Source: Catellatospora sp. TT07R-123 (GTDB lineage Bacteria; Actinomycetota; Actinomycetes; Mycobacteriales; Micromonosporaceae). Taken from it: a stretch of 64,000 nucleotides of DNA. Shown here one piece after another: positions 34,381 through 42,992 of this stretch. The notes below the pieces were generated by a model, which was given only the letters and a program-made list of their open reading frames with translations, searched no databases and was not told the origin of the DNA. Both the position numbers and the translations under genes were made by a program. The DNA lies in assembly GCF_018327705.1 (NCBI RefSeq), contig NZ_BNEM01000001.1, positions 3,224,001 through 3,288,000 on the forward strand, read 5' to 3'. Position 1 is the stretch's first letter; each line of letters opens with the position of its first letter.

Positions 34381-34797
34381 TCAGCTCTTGCCGGCCAGGC
34401 CGGTGAGCTGGGCCAGGCCGCTGACCAGGCCGCCGGCCAGGTCGCCGCCGTTGAAGGCGGCCGCCATGGACAGGGCGGCCAGCTTGCAGTCGCGGTCCGA
34501 CAGGCGCTTGCGGACCTGCGACCCGGTCACGATCTCCAGCTGCCGCAGCTGCGGGCAGACCGCGATCAGCACCGAGTCGGCGGGCTTGGCCAGCCGGGCG
34601 TGCAGCTGCTCGGCGTTCTGGCGCACCGGCTCGGCGACGTCGCCGACGTACACGCTGAACGTGAAGCCGGTGGCGTGGTCGGCCTTGGTCAGCGCGTCGT
34701 CGAGGCGCAGCAGCTGGCGGGTGGTGAAAGGTCCGTCGATCACCGCGTCGACGCCACCGGGGTGGTGGTGGGCGGTGGTCAGTTCACCAGCGGTCAC
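34381..34797 (-). CDS. DUF5130 family protein
   Basis: A 138-residue protein of the TPM/TLP18.3-like fold: FTTRQLLRLDDALTKADHAT, FSVYVGDVAEPVRQNAEQLH, then CPQLRQLEIVTGSQVRKRLS and an alanine-rich terminal helix pair. It has no signal peptide. The GTG start overlaps the end of the upstream membrane protein gene by 14 nt, so the pair is coupled. I assign DUF5130 from the overall pattern and the context beside pepN; the function is not known. Confidence 0.75.
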   Translation of the reverse strand: MTAGELTTAHHHPGGVDAVIDGPFTTRQLLRLDDALTKADHATGFTFSVYVGDVAEPVRQNAEQLHARLAKPADSVLIAVCPQLRQLEIVTGSQVRKRLSDRDCKLAALSMAAAFNGGDLAGGLVSGLAQLTGLAGKS

Positions 34798-35074
34798 TTG
34801 CGCCTCCTGTCACGTCGACCACGGGCGCCTCGTCACCCGCGGCGATGAGTTCCGCGCGGGCGGCGGCGGTCAGCTCGGCGTGGCGTGCCTGCGGGCCGTC
34901 GGCGTCGGGGCGGGCCAGGAACCACACCGGCGCGTACGTGTACGGGCGGCCCGGCCGGTAGCGCTTGTCGCTCCGGCGGCCGCCGACTACATAGACCAAA
35001 GCGAATATCGTGGCGATCACCGCGAGCGGGATACCCACGTAGACCAGCAGGTCTCCGATATCTGGCGTGGACAA
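34784..35074 (-). CDS. Single-span membrane protein (96 aa), coupled to the DUF5130 gene
   Basis: The N-terminal helix at about 9-29 (LLVYVGIPLAVIATIFALVY) is followed by a basic cytoplasmic segment (GRRSDKRYRPGRPYTY) and a charged alanine-rich tail. The TTG start is preceded by a GGGGGG run. Its end overlaps the DUF5130 gene by 14 nt. No family name known to me; probably functions with the DUF5130 protein. Confidence 0.7.
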   Translation of the reverse strand: MSTPDIGDLLVYVGIPLAVIATIFALVYVVGGRRSDKRYRPGRPYTYAPVWFLARPDADGPQARHAELTAAARAELIAAGDEAPVVDVTGGASDRW

Positions 35075-35163
35075 CTACAGCCCCCCGGCTCGAGTCCGAT
35101 CCGAACGCTTCAACGCTAGCGGAACCAGGGTGCCCCCGTGCTCAGGGGGCCAAACCCGTCGCG

Positions 35164-35904
35164 TCAGTCACCCAGCCGCGCGAGCTCGTCGAGCACCACC
35201 GGCCAGGCCGCCGACAGCGGGTCGATGACGGCGAAATGCCCGGTATCCGCGACCGCCGCGACCCGGCTGCCCGGGTGCGCCTCGGCGTACGACCCCGCCA
35301 GCGCGATCGGAACCACCTCGTCGCGCACCCCGTGGAGCAGCACCACCTCCCCCGAAGGGGTGGACAGCCTGGCTGGATCGAGGTCAGGCCGCTCAGCCGC
35401 CGGGACACCGAGAAAATCACCGACCGCGCCGCCGTCGAGACGCAGCTGCTCGGCCAGCACGAGATCGGCCACCGGCGCGAGCGCGAGCGTGCCGACGAGC
35501 CCGGCGGCGGGCGCGGCCGCGGCCGCCCACAGCGCGAGGTGGCCGCCCGCGGAGTGCCCGACCACGATCACGCGGCCATCGTGCCTGGTCAGCGCGCCGG
35601 GCAGCGCCGCGACGGCGGCGGCGACGTCGCCGGTGGTGACGTCGGGCACACCCGGTTCGCGGCGGTACTCGGTGGAACACGCCGTCCAGCCCGCGTCGCG
35701 GATCGCCTCGGCCATCGGGTGGGTGTGCGCTCGGTCGTACTCCGGGCGCCAGAATCCACCGTGCACGATGAGCACCAGCGGGCGGGCCAGGGCGCGGCTG
35801 TCGCCGTACCAGGCGTCGGCGACGTGCTCGGGCAGGTCGCCGTAGCGCAGGGTCTCGTCGGGCGCGGTGGCGGCGCGGGTGAGCACCGAGCGGTCCTCGG
35901 TCAC
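35164..35904 (-). CDS. Alpha/beta hydrolase, probable kynurenine formamidase
   Basis: Proposed to hydrolyse N-formyl-kynurenine to kynurenine and formate, step 2 of tryptophan breakdown. The oxyanion motif HGGFWRPEYDR is like the HGGxW motif of animal-type kynurenine formamidases. The nucleophile is in GHSAGG, and the His in DTGHFAVIDP. The family is therefore the alpha/beta-hydrolase type, not the metal-dependent KynB type. It is the last gene of the kynurenine operon; the GTG start overlaps the preceding stop as GTGA. The operon otherwise lacks this step, which supports the assignment. Another carboxylesterase role is possible. 246 residues. Confidence 0.8.
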   Translation of the reverse strand: MTEDRSVLTRAATAPDETLRYGDLPEHVADAWYGDSRALARPLVLIVHGGFWRPEYDRAHTHPMAEAIRDAGWTACSTEYRREPGVPDVTTGDVAAAVAALPGALTRHDGRVIVVGHSAGGHLALWAAAAAPAAGLVGTLALAPVADLVLAEQLRLDGGAVGDFLGVPAAERPDLDPARLSTPSGEVVLLHGVRDEVVPIALAGSYAEAHPGSRVAAVADTGHFAVIDPLSAAWPVVLDELARLGD

Positions 35905-36908
35905 CGCTGCTCCCGGCCGAGGAACGCCAGCGCGTTGCCGCCCAGCAGCTTGGCGCGCTGCGGCGCGGTCAGGAAGTCGGCCTTGGCGACGACCTGGCCG
36001 ACCGGACGCTCGCCCAGCGGGTACGGGTAGTCGCTGCCGAGCACGACGCGGTCCTCCCCCATCGTGTCCACCAGCAGCCGCAGCGCGGCGGGCTCGAACA
36101 CCACGGAGTCGACGAAGAAGCGGTCCGTGTACGCGCTGGGCGGCCGCTGCGAGGCGCCGCGCACCACGTCGCCACGGCGGTGCCAGGCGTTGTCGGCCCG
36201 GCCCAGCCAGAACGGGAAGCTGCCGCCGCCGTGCGCGAAGCACAGCCGCAGCGTGTCCGGCACCCGGTCGAACACCCCGCCCAGGATCAGCGCCAGCACC
36301 GACAGGTGGGTCTCGGCGGGCATGCCGGTCAGCCAGCGGGCCATCCACCGGTCCAGCCGGGGCCCGGCGGGCATGTCCCACGGGTGCACGAAGACCGGCG
36401 CCCCGACCTGCGCGCAGTGCTGGAGGAACATCACGATGCCGGGGTCGTCGAGGTCGCGGTCGCCGACGTGGTTGCCGATCTCGACCCCGGCGTGCCCGGC
36501 GGCCAGGCAGCGGTCCAGCTCGGCGCAGGCCAGCTCCGGGTCCTGTAGCGGCACCTGGCAGAACGGCACCAGGCGGTCCGGCTGCTCGGCACACAGTTCC
36601 AGGGTCAGGTCGTTGAAGATCTTCGCGACCTTGACGGCCTGCGCGGCCGGGCGGTCGTAGCTGAAGAAGACCGGGGTCGGCGAGACGACCTGCACGTCCA
36701 CGCCGTCCTCGGCCATGTCGGCCAGCCGGGTCGGCGCGTCCCAGCACTGCGCCCCGATCGGCCGGAACTCGGTCTCCCCCACCATGATCATGGCGGCGCG
36801 CTCGGAGTCGACGCGTAGCCAGGGCCAGCCCGTCCCGCCGCACTCGGCGGACAGGTCGGGCCAGCCCCGGGGCACGACGTGGGTGTGCACGTCGACGACG
36901 GGTGCCAT
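35901..36908 (-). CDS. 2-amino-3-carboxymuconate-6-semialdehyde decarboxylase (ACMSD)
   Basis: Removes the carboxyl group of ACMS, the ring-opened product of 3-hydroxyanthranilate, so diverting it from quinolinate to catabolism. It is an amidohydrolase-superfamily enzyme of 335 residues with metal ligands in VDVHTHVVP at the N-terminus, VFVHPWDM, CFAHGGGSFPFW and LGSDYPYPLG. PAGPRLDRWMARWLTG and the TEFRPIG segment are typical of the family. The ATG at 36908 overlaps the preceding stop by one base (TGATG). Its position between the dioxygenase and the formamidase fits the pathway. Confidence 0.93.
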   Translation of the reverse strand: MAPVVDVHTHVVPRGWPDLSAECGGTGWPWLRVDSERAAMIMVGETEFRPIGAQCWDAPTRLADMAEDGVDVQVVSPTPVFFSYDRPAAQAVKVAKIFNDLTLELCAEQPDRLVPFCQVPLQDPELACAELDRCLAAGHAGVEIGNHVGDRDLDDPGIVMFLQHCAQVGAPVFVHPWDMPAGPRLDRWMARWLTGMPAETHLSVLALILGGVFDRVPDTLRLCFAHGGGSFPFWLGRADNAWHRRGDVVRGASQRPPSAYTDRFFVDSVVFEPAALRLLVDTMGEDRVVLGSDYPYPLGERPVGQVVAKADFLTAPQRAKLLGGNALAFLGREQR

Positions 36909-37429
36909 CAGCCCTTGCCCGGGTGCAGGTGGCCGCAGTTGCCGCAGGTGCGGGCCGACTCGCTGGCGTAGAACGCCTGGAACACCGGCGGCAGGTCGGC
37001 GACGATGTCGCGGACCTGGAGTTCCACCTCGTGCACGATGTCCGCGCACTCGGGGCAGTACCAGCGGAACTTCTCCAGCGTGCCCTCCTCGCGGACCCGC
37101 TCGACGACGATGCCGATCGAACCGGACTCGCGCTGCGGCGAGTGCGGCAGCAGCCGGGGCAGCATCCACATGTGCCCGGCGGGCACGACCACGGTCTCGG
37201 GGCCGTCCGCGGTCATCACGTTGATCCGCAGCGTGCCCTGGATCTGGTAGAAGTACTCCTCGTACGGGTCGACGTGGAAGTCGGTGCGCTGGTTCGGCCC
37301 GCCGACCACCTGCACGATGAAGTCGTCGCCGGTGGGCAGGACCTGCTTGTTGCCGACCGGCGGCTTGAGCAGGTGCTGGTTCTCCTCGACCCAGGCCGGG
37401 AAGTCGACCGGCTCGTCGATGTGCGTCAT
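36908..37429 (-). CDS. 3-hydroxyanthranilate 3,4-dioxygenase
   Basis: Iron-dependent ring cleavage of 3-hydroxyanthranilate. A bacterial-length cupin (173 residues) with iron ligands H52 (TDFHVDP), E58 (YEEYFYQ) and H96 (LLPHSPQR). The C-terminal rubredoxin-like metal site is present as CPEC and CGNCGH. The ATG overlaps the upstream stop as ATGA. All residues expected of the enzyme are visible. Confidence 0.96.
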   Translation of the reverse strand: MTHIDEPVDFPAWVEENQHLLKPPVGNKQVLPTGDDFIVQVVGGPNQRTDFHVDPYEEYFYQIQGTLRINVMTADGPETVVVPAGHMWMLPRLLPHSPQRESGSIGIVVERVREEGTLEKFRWYCPECADIVHEVELQVRDIVADLPPVFQAFYASESARTCGNCGHLHPGKG

Positions 37430-37848
37430 CGCTGCTCCTTCGGGGGTATGAGAGCCACAGCCTGTATCTCGATCAGCAGGTGGGGGTGCGGCAGCTGGTG
37501 CACCGCGACCGTGGTCCGGGTGGGGCCGGTCGCGTCGAAGTACTCGCCGTAGACCTCGTTGTAGCCGCCGAAGTCGTTCATGTTGACCAGGTACGTCGTG
37601 ACCTGGACGAGGTCGGGCAGGTCGGCGCCGACCGAGCGCAGGATGTCGCCGATGTTCTCGATCACGGCGCGGGTCTGCTCGCGGATGTCGAGGTTCGTGG
37701 TGCCCAGCTCGTCGACCTGCGCACCGGCGATCGTGTTGTCGGGCCGGCGGCTGCTCGTACCCGAGACGAAGGCGAACCCACCGGCGACCTTGACGTGCGG
37801 GAACCTCCCGCGCGGCACGGCCTTGCCTTCAACCACCTTCCCGCTCAT
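37426..37848 (-). CDS. RidA-family 2-aminomuconate deaminase
   Basis: Proposed to hydrolyse 2-aminomuconate to 4-oxalocrotonate and ammonia. It has the YjgF/YER057c/UK114 fold of 140 residues: [40 protein letters not shown], and [20 protein letters not shown]. Context is decisive: it lies between the decarboxylase and the dioxygenase, as in the Pseudomonas and Bordetella nitrobenzoate/aminophenol and tryptophan pathways, where the deaminase is a RidA-type protein. The start codon lies inside a 12-bp hairpin stem (37846-37880), which could limit initiation. Confidence 0.85.
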   Translation of the reverse strand: MSGKVVEGKAVPRGRFPHVKVAGGFAFVSGTSSRRPDNTIAGAQVDELGTTNLDIREQTRAVIENIGDILRSVGADLPDLVQVTTYLVNMNDFGGYNEVYGEYFDATGPTRTTVAVHQLPHPHLLIEIQAVALIPPKEQR

Positions 37849-37880
37849 GCCGTTTCCCCGCTCCGCGCGGAAACGGCATG
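37846..37880 (-). promoter_or_regulatory. Hairpin over the deaminase start codon
   Basis: CATGCCGTTTCC (37846-37857) pairs perfectly with GGAAACGGCATG (37869-37880). In the mRNA one arm contains the GGAAA ribosome site and the AUG, so folding would sequester them. The surrounding gap (37849-37924) is one of only three breaks in the operon. Confidence 0.55.
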
Positions 37881-37924
37881 AGGCACCAGCCGCCCTGAGC
37901 CCATGATTCGCTCGCTTCGCTCGC

Positions 37925-38674
37925 TCATGCCAGCGCCGCCTTGACCGAGGCGGAGCCGAGGCCCTGGACGACGGCGCGCACGTGGGCGCCGGGGCGCAGC
38001 GGGACGGCTTCGGTGGCGGCACCGGCCAGGAAGATCCAGTCATCCTCCAGCGTGACGCCGTGGCGGGCGGTCAGACGGCGGCCCTCGGCCAGGGCGCGGC
38101 GCGGGTCGCCGAGGATCGCGGCGGTGGAGCCGGTCTGCACCACCCGGCCGTCGATCTCCAGCAGCACGCCGAGATTGTCCAGGTCGGCGGGGACCGGGCG
38201 CCAGGGCCCGATCGTGTACGCCGCGGCCGAGGTGTTGTCGGCGACCACGTCCGGCTGGGTGAACTCGAAGTTCGCGTACCGCGAGTCGATGATCTCCAGG
38301 GCCGGGGCGACCGCGGCGATCTGGCCGCCGCGCAGCAGGAACGCGACCTCCGGCTCGATCCGCGGGTGGATGAACCCGGCCGTGCGCACCGTGCCGCCGT
38401 CGGGGATCGCGGTGGCGTCGGTGAGCCGCCCCCAGATCACCTCGTGCACGCCGACCTGGGCCATCTTGGCCCGGCTGGTCAGGCCCATCTTGAGCCCGAC
38501 CAGCTTCTCCCCGCGCGCCAGGCGGCGGCCGACCAGCGCCTCCTGCACCGCGTACGCCGTGTCGACGCCGAGGGAGAAGTTCTTGGTCAGCTGCGGGATC
38601 GCGGTGGCGGTGGCGGCCGCGTCGTCCAGCAGCTCCGCCATCTTGGCGATCTTCTCGGCCCGCTCCACGCTCAT
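37925..38674 (-). CDS. 4-oxalocrotonate decarboxylase / 2-oxo-3-hexenedioate decarboxylase
   Basis: Decarboxylates 4-oxalocrotonate to 2-oxopent-4-enoate; needs a divalent metal. A 249-residue member of the fumarylacetoacetate-hydrolase-like hydratase/decarboxylase family. Visible motifs are [20 protein letters not shown], metal ligands in [10 protein letters not shown] and [12 protein letters not shown], and [13 protein letters not shown]. It is distinguished from the second homologue in this operon by the Lys-containing GLKMGLTS and the PDVVADN segment; the assignment of which of the two is decarboxylase and which hydratase is probable, not certain. The ATG overlaps the aldolase stop as ATGA. 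Confidence 0.87.
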   Translation of the reverse strand: MSVERAEKIAKMAELLDDAAATATAIPQLTKNFSLGVDTAYAVQEALVGRRLARGEKLVGLKMGLTSRAKMAQVGVHEVIWGRLTDATAIPDGGTVRTAGFIHPRIEPEVAFLLRGGQIAAVAPALEIIDSRYANFEFTQPDVVADNTSAAAYTIGPWRPVPADLDNLGVLLEIDGRVVQTGSTAAILGDPRRALAEGRRLTARHGVTLEDDWIFLAGAATEAVPLRPGAHVRAVVQGLGSASVKAALA

Positions 38675-39690
38675 GAGCTGCTCTCCCTACCCGCGACCAG
38701 GTCCAGGGCCACGTCGACGATCATGTCCTCCTGGCCGCCGACCATGCGGCGGCGGCCCAGCTCCACCAGGATCGAGCGCACGTCCACGCCGTACTTCTCC
38801 GACGCGCGCTCGGCGTGGCGCAGGAAGCTGGAGTAGACGCCCGCGTACCCCAGCGACAGGGTCTCCCGGTCGACCTGGACCGGGCGGTCCTGCAACGGCC
38901 GGACCACGTCGTCGGCGGCGTCCATCAGCGCGTACACGTCGCAGCCGTGCTTCCAGCCCATCAGCTCGGCCGTCGCCACGAACACCTCCAGCGGCGCGTT
39001 GCCCGCCCCGGCACCCATGCCCGCCAGTGACGCGTCGACACGGTACGTGCCGTGCTCAACTGCCACGACGCTGTTGGCCACGCCCAGGGACAGGTTGTGG
39101 TGGGCGTGGATGCCGATCTGAGTGGATTCGTCGAGCACCTGCCGGTACGCGTCGACCCGCTCCGCGACGTCCTTCATCAGCAGGCGGCCGCCGGAGTCGG
39201 TGACGTAGACGCAGTGCGCGCCGTACGACTCCATCAGCTTGGCCTGCCGGGCGAGGTTCGCCGGGTCGTTCATGTGGGACATCATCAGGAAGCCGGAGAC
39301 GTCCATGCCGTTCTCCCGCGCCCAGCCGATGTGCTGGGCCGAGATGTCGGCCTCGGTGCAGTGCGTGGCCACCCGGACGCTGGTGACGCCCAGCTCGCGG
39401 GCCTCGCGCAGGTCGGCGATGGTGCCGATGCCGGGCAGCAGCAGCGTGGTCAGCTTCGCGCGGGTCATGACCTCGGCGGCCGCCGCGATCCACTCGCGAT
39501 CGGTGGCGGCGCCGTGGCCGTAGTTCACGCTCGAACCGGCCAGGCCGTCGCCGTGCGCGACCTCGATCGCGGCCACCCCGGCTGCGTCCAGCGCGGCGGC
39601 GATGGTGCGCACCTGGCCGACGGTGTAGCGGTGCCGGATGGCGTGCATCCCGTCCCGCAGCGTCACGTCCTGTACATAGACCTCGGTCAT
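38671..39690 (-). CDS. 4-hydroxy-2-oxovalerate aldolase
   Basis: Splits 4-hydroxy-2-oxovalerate into pyruvate and acetaldehyde, and forms a channelling complex with the acetaldehyde dehydrogenase encoded just before it. A DRE-TIM metallolyase of 339 residues: [16 protein letters not shown] at the start, [13 protein letters not shown], and the metal-binding [13 protein letters not shown]. The communication-domain end (REW-type [16 protein letters not shown]) is present. The ATG at 39690 overlaps the previous stop as ATGA; longer frames extend into the neighbour and are not used. Confidence 0.95.
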   Translation of the reverse strand: MTEVYVQDVTLRDGMHAIRHRYTVGQVRTIAAALDAAGVAAIEVAHGDGLAGSSVNYGHGAATDREWIAAAAEVMTRAKLTTLLLPGIGTIADLREARELGVTSVRVATHCTEADISAQHIGWARENGMDVSGFLMMSHMNDPANLARQAKLMESYGAHCVYVTDSGGRLLMKDVAERVDAYRQVLDESTQIGIHAHHNLSLGVANSVVAVEHGTYRVDASLAGMGAGAGNAPLEVFVATAELMGWKHGCDVYALMDAADDVVRPLQDRPVQVDRETLSLGYAGVYSSFLRHAERASEKYGVDVRSILVELGRRRMVGGQEDMIVDVALDLVAGRESSS

Positions 39691-40592
39691 CGCTTCATCT
39701 CCACGAGGCGCTCGGCGGTGCGCAGCGCGGCCGAGGTCATGATGTCGAGGTTTCCGGCGTACGCGGGCAGGTAGTGGCCCGCGCCGGAGACCTCCAGGAA
39801 CACCGACACCTGAAGTGCGGGCGCGGCCAGCAGCGGCACCTCGACCACGTCGAACTGCACCTGCTGCTTGAGCCGGTAGCCGGGGACGTAGCCCTGGACC
39901 TGCTTGACCATCGCCTCGACGGAGGCCGCGATGGCCGCCCGGTCGGCGTTCGCGTCGGCGCACAGGCAGTAGACGGTGTCGCGCATGAGCAGGGGCGGCT
40001 CGGCCGGGTTCAGCACGATGATCGCCTTGCCGCGCGCGGCGCCGCCGACGACCTCGATGGCGCGGGCCGTGGTCTCGGTGAACTCGTCGATGTTGGCCCG
40101 GGTGCCGGGGCCCGCCGAGCGCGACGCGATCGAGGCGACGATCTCGCCGTACGCCACCGGGGTCACCGCGCTGACGGCCGCGACGATCGGCACGGTGGCC
40201 TGGCCGCCGCAGGTGACCATGTTGACGTTGGGCTGGTGCAGGTGCTCGTCGAGGTTGACGGTCGGCACGACGTACGGCCCGATCGCCGCCGGGGTCAGAT
40301 CCACCACGGTCTTGCCGTGCGCGCGCAGCACCTCGTCGTGATACCGGTGCGCCTTGGCCGACGTCGCGTCGAACACGACCTCCACCTCGCCGAACTCCGC
40401 CATCCCAACCAGCCCGTCGACCCCGTCGGCCGTGGTCGCCACGCCCAGCCGGGCGGCTCGCGCCAACCCGTCCGACTCAGGGTCGATCCCCACCATCGCC
40501 ACCATCCGCAGCGACTCGCTGACCCGCAGCACCTTCATCATCAGATCGGTCCCGATGTTCCCCGACCCGATGACGGCCACCCCCGCCTTCAC
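39687..40592 (-). CDS. Acetaldehyde dehydrogenase (acetylating)
   Basis: Oxidises acetaldehyde to acetyl-CoA with NAD+, in complex with the aldolase. The Rossmann motif [10 protein letters not shown] starts near residue 9. The catalytic cysteine is in [13 protein letters not shown], and the conserved [16 protein letters not shown] is present. At 301 residues it is full length. The GTG at 40592 follows a GGGTGGG stretch. A dispersed repeat (40611-40674) fills the gap before it, so this gene starts the second coupled block of the operon. Confidence 0.96.
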   Translation of the reverse strand: MKAGVAVIGSGNIGTDLMMKVLRVSESLRMVAMVGIDPESDGLARAARLGVATTADGVDGLVGMAEFGEVEVVFDATSAKAHRYHDEVLRAHGKTVVDLTPAAIGPYVVPTVNLDEHLHQPNVNMVTCGGQATVPIVAAVSAVTPVAYGEIVASIASRSAGPGTRANIDEFTETTARAIEVVGGAARGKAIIVLNPAEPPLLMRDTVYCLCADANADRAAIAASVEAMVKQVQGYVPGYRLKQQVQFDVVEVPLLAAPALQVSVFLEVSGAGHYLPAYAGNLDIMTSAALRTAERLVEMKR

Positions 40593-40610
40593 GGCCGCCC
40601 ACCCTTCTCC

Positions 40611-40674
40611 GCGTTGATCATGAACTTATGGCACGGCTCCACGGCGTGTCCCGTGCACAGCTTCCTGATCACCG
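40611..40674. repeat. Dispersed repeat, copy 1, in the kynurenine operon
   Basis: About 64 bp beginning GCGTTGATCATGAACTTATG and ending TGATCACCG. The same ends and a shared inner CGGCGTGTC occur at 45631-45693. The termini carry TGATCA or GATCA in both copies. It covers almost all of the gap between the acetaldehyde dehydrogenase and hydratase genes and slightly overlaps the latter's 3' end. It has lower GC content than its flanks. Confidence 0.75.
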
Positions 40675-41493
40675 GACCTCCCGGCGACCGGTGGCGTTGG
40701 TGAAGGCGGTGCGGACGGTGCCGAGGCCGGTGATGCGGGCCTCGTACGAGGCGCCGGGCTGCACCGGGACCATGGGGCCCAGGGCGCCGGACAGGATGAC
40801 GTCGCCCGCGTGCAGCGGGGTGCCGGCCTGGGCCATGGTGGCCGCCAGCCAGGCGACGGCGTGGACCGGGTTGCCCAGGCAGGCCGCGCCGGAGCCGACC
40901 GAGACCGGCTCGCCCTGGTGCTCCAGCACCGCGCCACACAGCCGCAGATCCACCGACGACAGCGCGACCGGCTGGTTGCCCAGCACGAACAGGCCGCTGG
41001 AGGCGTTGTCGGCGACCGTGTCCACAATCGAGATGTCCCACCCGGCGATCCGCGAGTCGACGATCTCGATCGCGGGCAGCAGGTGGTCGGTCGCGCGGAT
41101 CACGTCGGCGACGGTGACCTGCTCATACGGCAGGTCGCGGCCGAGCACGAAGGCGACCTCCGCCTCCACCCGCGGCTGGAGCAGCCGGGTCACGTCGACC
41201 TCGGCGCCGTCCCAGACGGCCATGTCGGCGAAGAGCACGCCGAAGTCGGGCTGCCCCACCCCGAGCTGCTTCTGCACGACCGGGTTGGTCAGCCCGATCT
41301 TGGCGCCGACGATGCGGCGGCCGTGGGCGACGGCGTCCTGGGTCATCGCGCGCTGCACCGCGTACGCCGAGGCGACGTCGCCGACCGGCAGCAGCCGCTC
41401 GCGCAGGGGCGGGCACGGGGTGCGCGACTCCTGCGCCCCGTGCAGGATCCGGACCGCCTCGTCGAGGGTGTCCTTCGAGATGGCCAGCGTCAT
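40669..41493 (-). CDS. 2-oxopent-4-enoate hydratase
   Basis: Adds water to 2-oxopent-4-enoate, giving 4-hydroxy-2-oxovalerate. A 274-residue member of the same fold as the decarboxylase at 37925. Motifs are RRIVGAKIGLTNPVVQKQLG, GQPDFGVLFADMAV, metal ligands in RVEAEVAFVLGRDL and EIVDSRIAGW, and DNASSGLFVLG. The VQKQLGVGQPDFG segment fits MhpD/DmpE-type hydratases. The ATG overlaps the dehydrogenase stop as ATGA. Confidence 0.88.
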   Translation of the reverse strand: MTLAISKDTLDEAVRILHGAQESRTPCPPLRERLLPVGDVASAYAVQRAMTQDAVAHGRRIVGAKIGLTNPVVQKQLGVGQPDFGVLFADMAVWDGAEVDVTRLLQPRVEAEVAFVLGRDLPYEQVTVADVIRATDHLLPAIEIVDSRIAGWDISIVDTVADNASSGLFVLGNQPVALSSVDLRLCGAVLEHQGEPVSVGSGAACLGNPVHAVAWLAATMAQAGTPLHAGDVILSGALGPMVPVQPGASYEARITGLGTVRTAFTNATGRREVR

Positions 41494-42992
41494 GACAGCT
41501 CCACGCACACGTTGGTCAGTTCCGAGTAGAAGGCCAGCGAGTGCACGCCGCCCTCGCGACCCACCCCAGAGGCTTTCACACCGCCGAACGGCGTACGCAG
41601 ATCGCGCAGGAACCAGGTGTTGATCCACACCAGCCCGGCGTCGATGCGCGCCCCGGCCCGGTGCGCCCGGCCCACGTCGCGGGTCCAGACGGTGGCCGCC
41701 AGGCCGTAGTCGGAGTCGTTGGCCAGCGCGAACGCCTCGTCCTCGTCGTCGAACGGCATCAGGCTGACCACCGGCCCGAAGACCTCCTCGCGGTTGGTGC
41801 GCGCCTGCTGGCTGAGCCCGGTCAGCACGGTCGGCTGCACGTACGCGCCGCCGTCGCGGGCGTCGCCGAAGTGCGGCACCCCGCCCCCGGCCAGCACGGT
41901 CGCGCCCTCGGCGCGGGCCAGGTCGTAGTAGCCGAGCACCTTGTCGCGGTGGTTGCGCGAGATCAGCGGCATGTTGACCGTGGCCTCGTCGGCGGGCCAG
42001 CCGAAGGCCAGCTCGCTCGCCCTGCGGGCCAGCTTCCCGGCGAACTCGTCGAAGATCGAGCGCTGCACGTACAGCCGCTCGGTGCACAGGCACACCTGGC
42101 CGCCGTTGGTGAAGCTGGAGCGCACCGAGCCCGCGACCGCCGCCTCCAGGTCGGCGTCGGCGAAGACCAGGCCCGCGTTCTTGCCGCCCAGCTCGAACGA
42201 GACCGCCTTCACGCCGTCGGACGCGGCGCGCATGATCGCGCTGCCGGTGGCCGACTCGCCGGTGAACGTGATCGCGTCCACGCCCGGGTGCTTCGTCAGG
42301 AACTCCCCGGCCGAGTCCGGGCCGAAGCCGTGGACCAGGTTGAACACGCCGTCGGGCACGCCCGCGGCCGCGAACACCTCGGCCAGCAGCGTCGCCGAGC
42401 TCGGCGTCTCCTCCGACGGCTTCACGATCACGGCGTTGCCGCAGGCCAGGGCCGGGGCGAGCTTCCAGGTGAGCAGCAGCAGCGGCAGGTTCCAGGGCAC
42501 GATGATCGCGACCACGCCGACCGGCTTGCGCACCGCGTAGTTGAGCGCCTTGACCCCGGCCGCCGTGGTCGTGGTGAACGACTCGGTCGGGGCGCTGGCC
42601 ACGATGTCGGCGAAGGCCCGGAAGTTGGCCGCGCCGCGCGGGATGTCGAGGGTACGGGCCTGCGAGATGCTCTTGCCCGTGTCGGCCACCTCGGCGGTGA
42701 CCAGGTCGTCGAAGCGCCGCTCCAGCTCGTCGGCGACCCGGCGCAGCACCGCCGCGCGCTCACCCTCGCTCATCCGGCCCCACGGCCCGCGCAGCGCCGC
42801 GCGGGCGGCGGTGACCGCCGCGTCCACGGTCGCCGCGTCGGCCTCGGACACCTCGAACACCTTCTCGCCCGTCACCGGGCTGAGCTTGGCGAACGTACGC
42901 CCCGTGTCGACGAACCCGCCGCCGACGTAGTTGCGCAGCAGCCCCGGCGCCCCCGCCGGGACACCCGTCATGAGAATCGGATCCCAGTTCAC
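41490..42992 (-). CDS. 2-aminomuconate-6-semialdehyde dehydrogenase
   Basis: NAD-dependent aldehyde dehydrogenase turning 2-aminomuconate semialdehyde into 2-aminomuconate. At 500 residues it shows the full ALDH signature: FELGGKNAGLVF with the catalytic Glu, the nucleophile in NGGQVCLCTERLYVQ, and PWNLPLLLLTWKLAPALACG for cofactor binding. The family (2-hydroxymuconic semialdehyde dehydrogenase type) and the pathway context give the substrate. The start is GTG, overlapping the monooxygenase stop as GTGA. Confidence 0.93.
   Translation of the reverse strand: MNWDPILMTGVPAGAPGLLRNYVGGGFVDTGRTFAKLSPVTGEKVFEVSEADAATVDAAVTAARAALRGPWGRMSEGERAAVLRRVADELERRFDDLVTAEVADTGKSISQARTLDIPRGAANFRAFADIVASAPTESFTTTTAAGVKALNYAVRKPVGVVAIIVPWNLPLLLLTWKLAPALACGNAVIVKPSEETPSSATLLAEVFAAAGVPDGVFNLVHGFGPDSAGEFLTKHPGVDAITFTGESATGSAIMRAASDGVKAVSFELGGKNAGLVFADADLEAAVAGSVRSSFTNGGQVCLCTERLYVQRSIFDEFAGKLARRASELAFGWPADEATVNMPLISRNHRDKVLGYYDLARAEGATVLAGGGVPHFGDARDGGAYVQPTVLTGLSQQARTNREEVFGPVVSLMPFDDEDEAFALANDSDYGLAATVWTRDVGRAHRAGARIDAGLVWINTWFLRDLRTPFGGVKASGVGREGGVHSLAFYSELTNVCVELS

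Noticed and set aside
35164-36843. A single 559-codon frame joining the formamidase to sequence antisense-frame of the ACMSD gene
   Set aside because: The ACMSD metal-binding motifs are in the other frame, and a GTGA overlap gives each gene its own start and stop.
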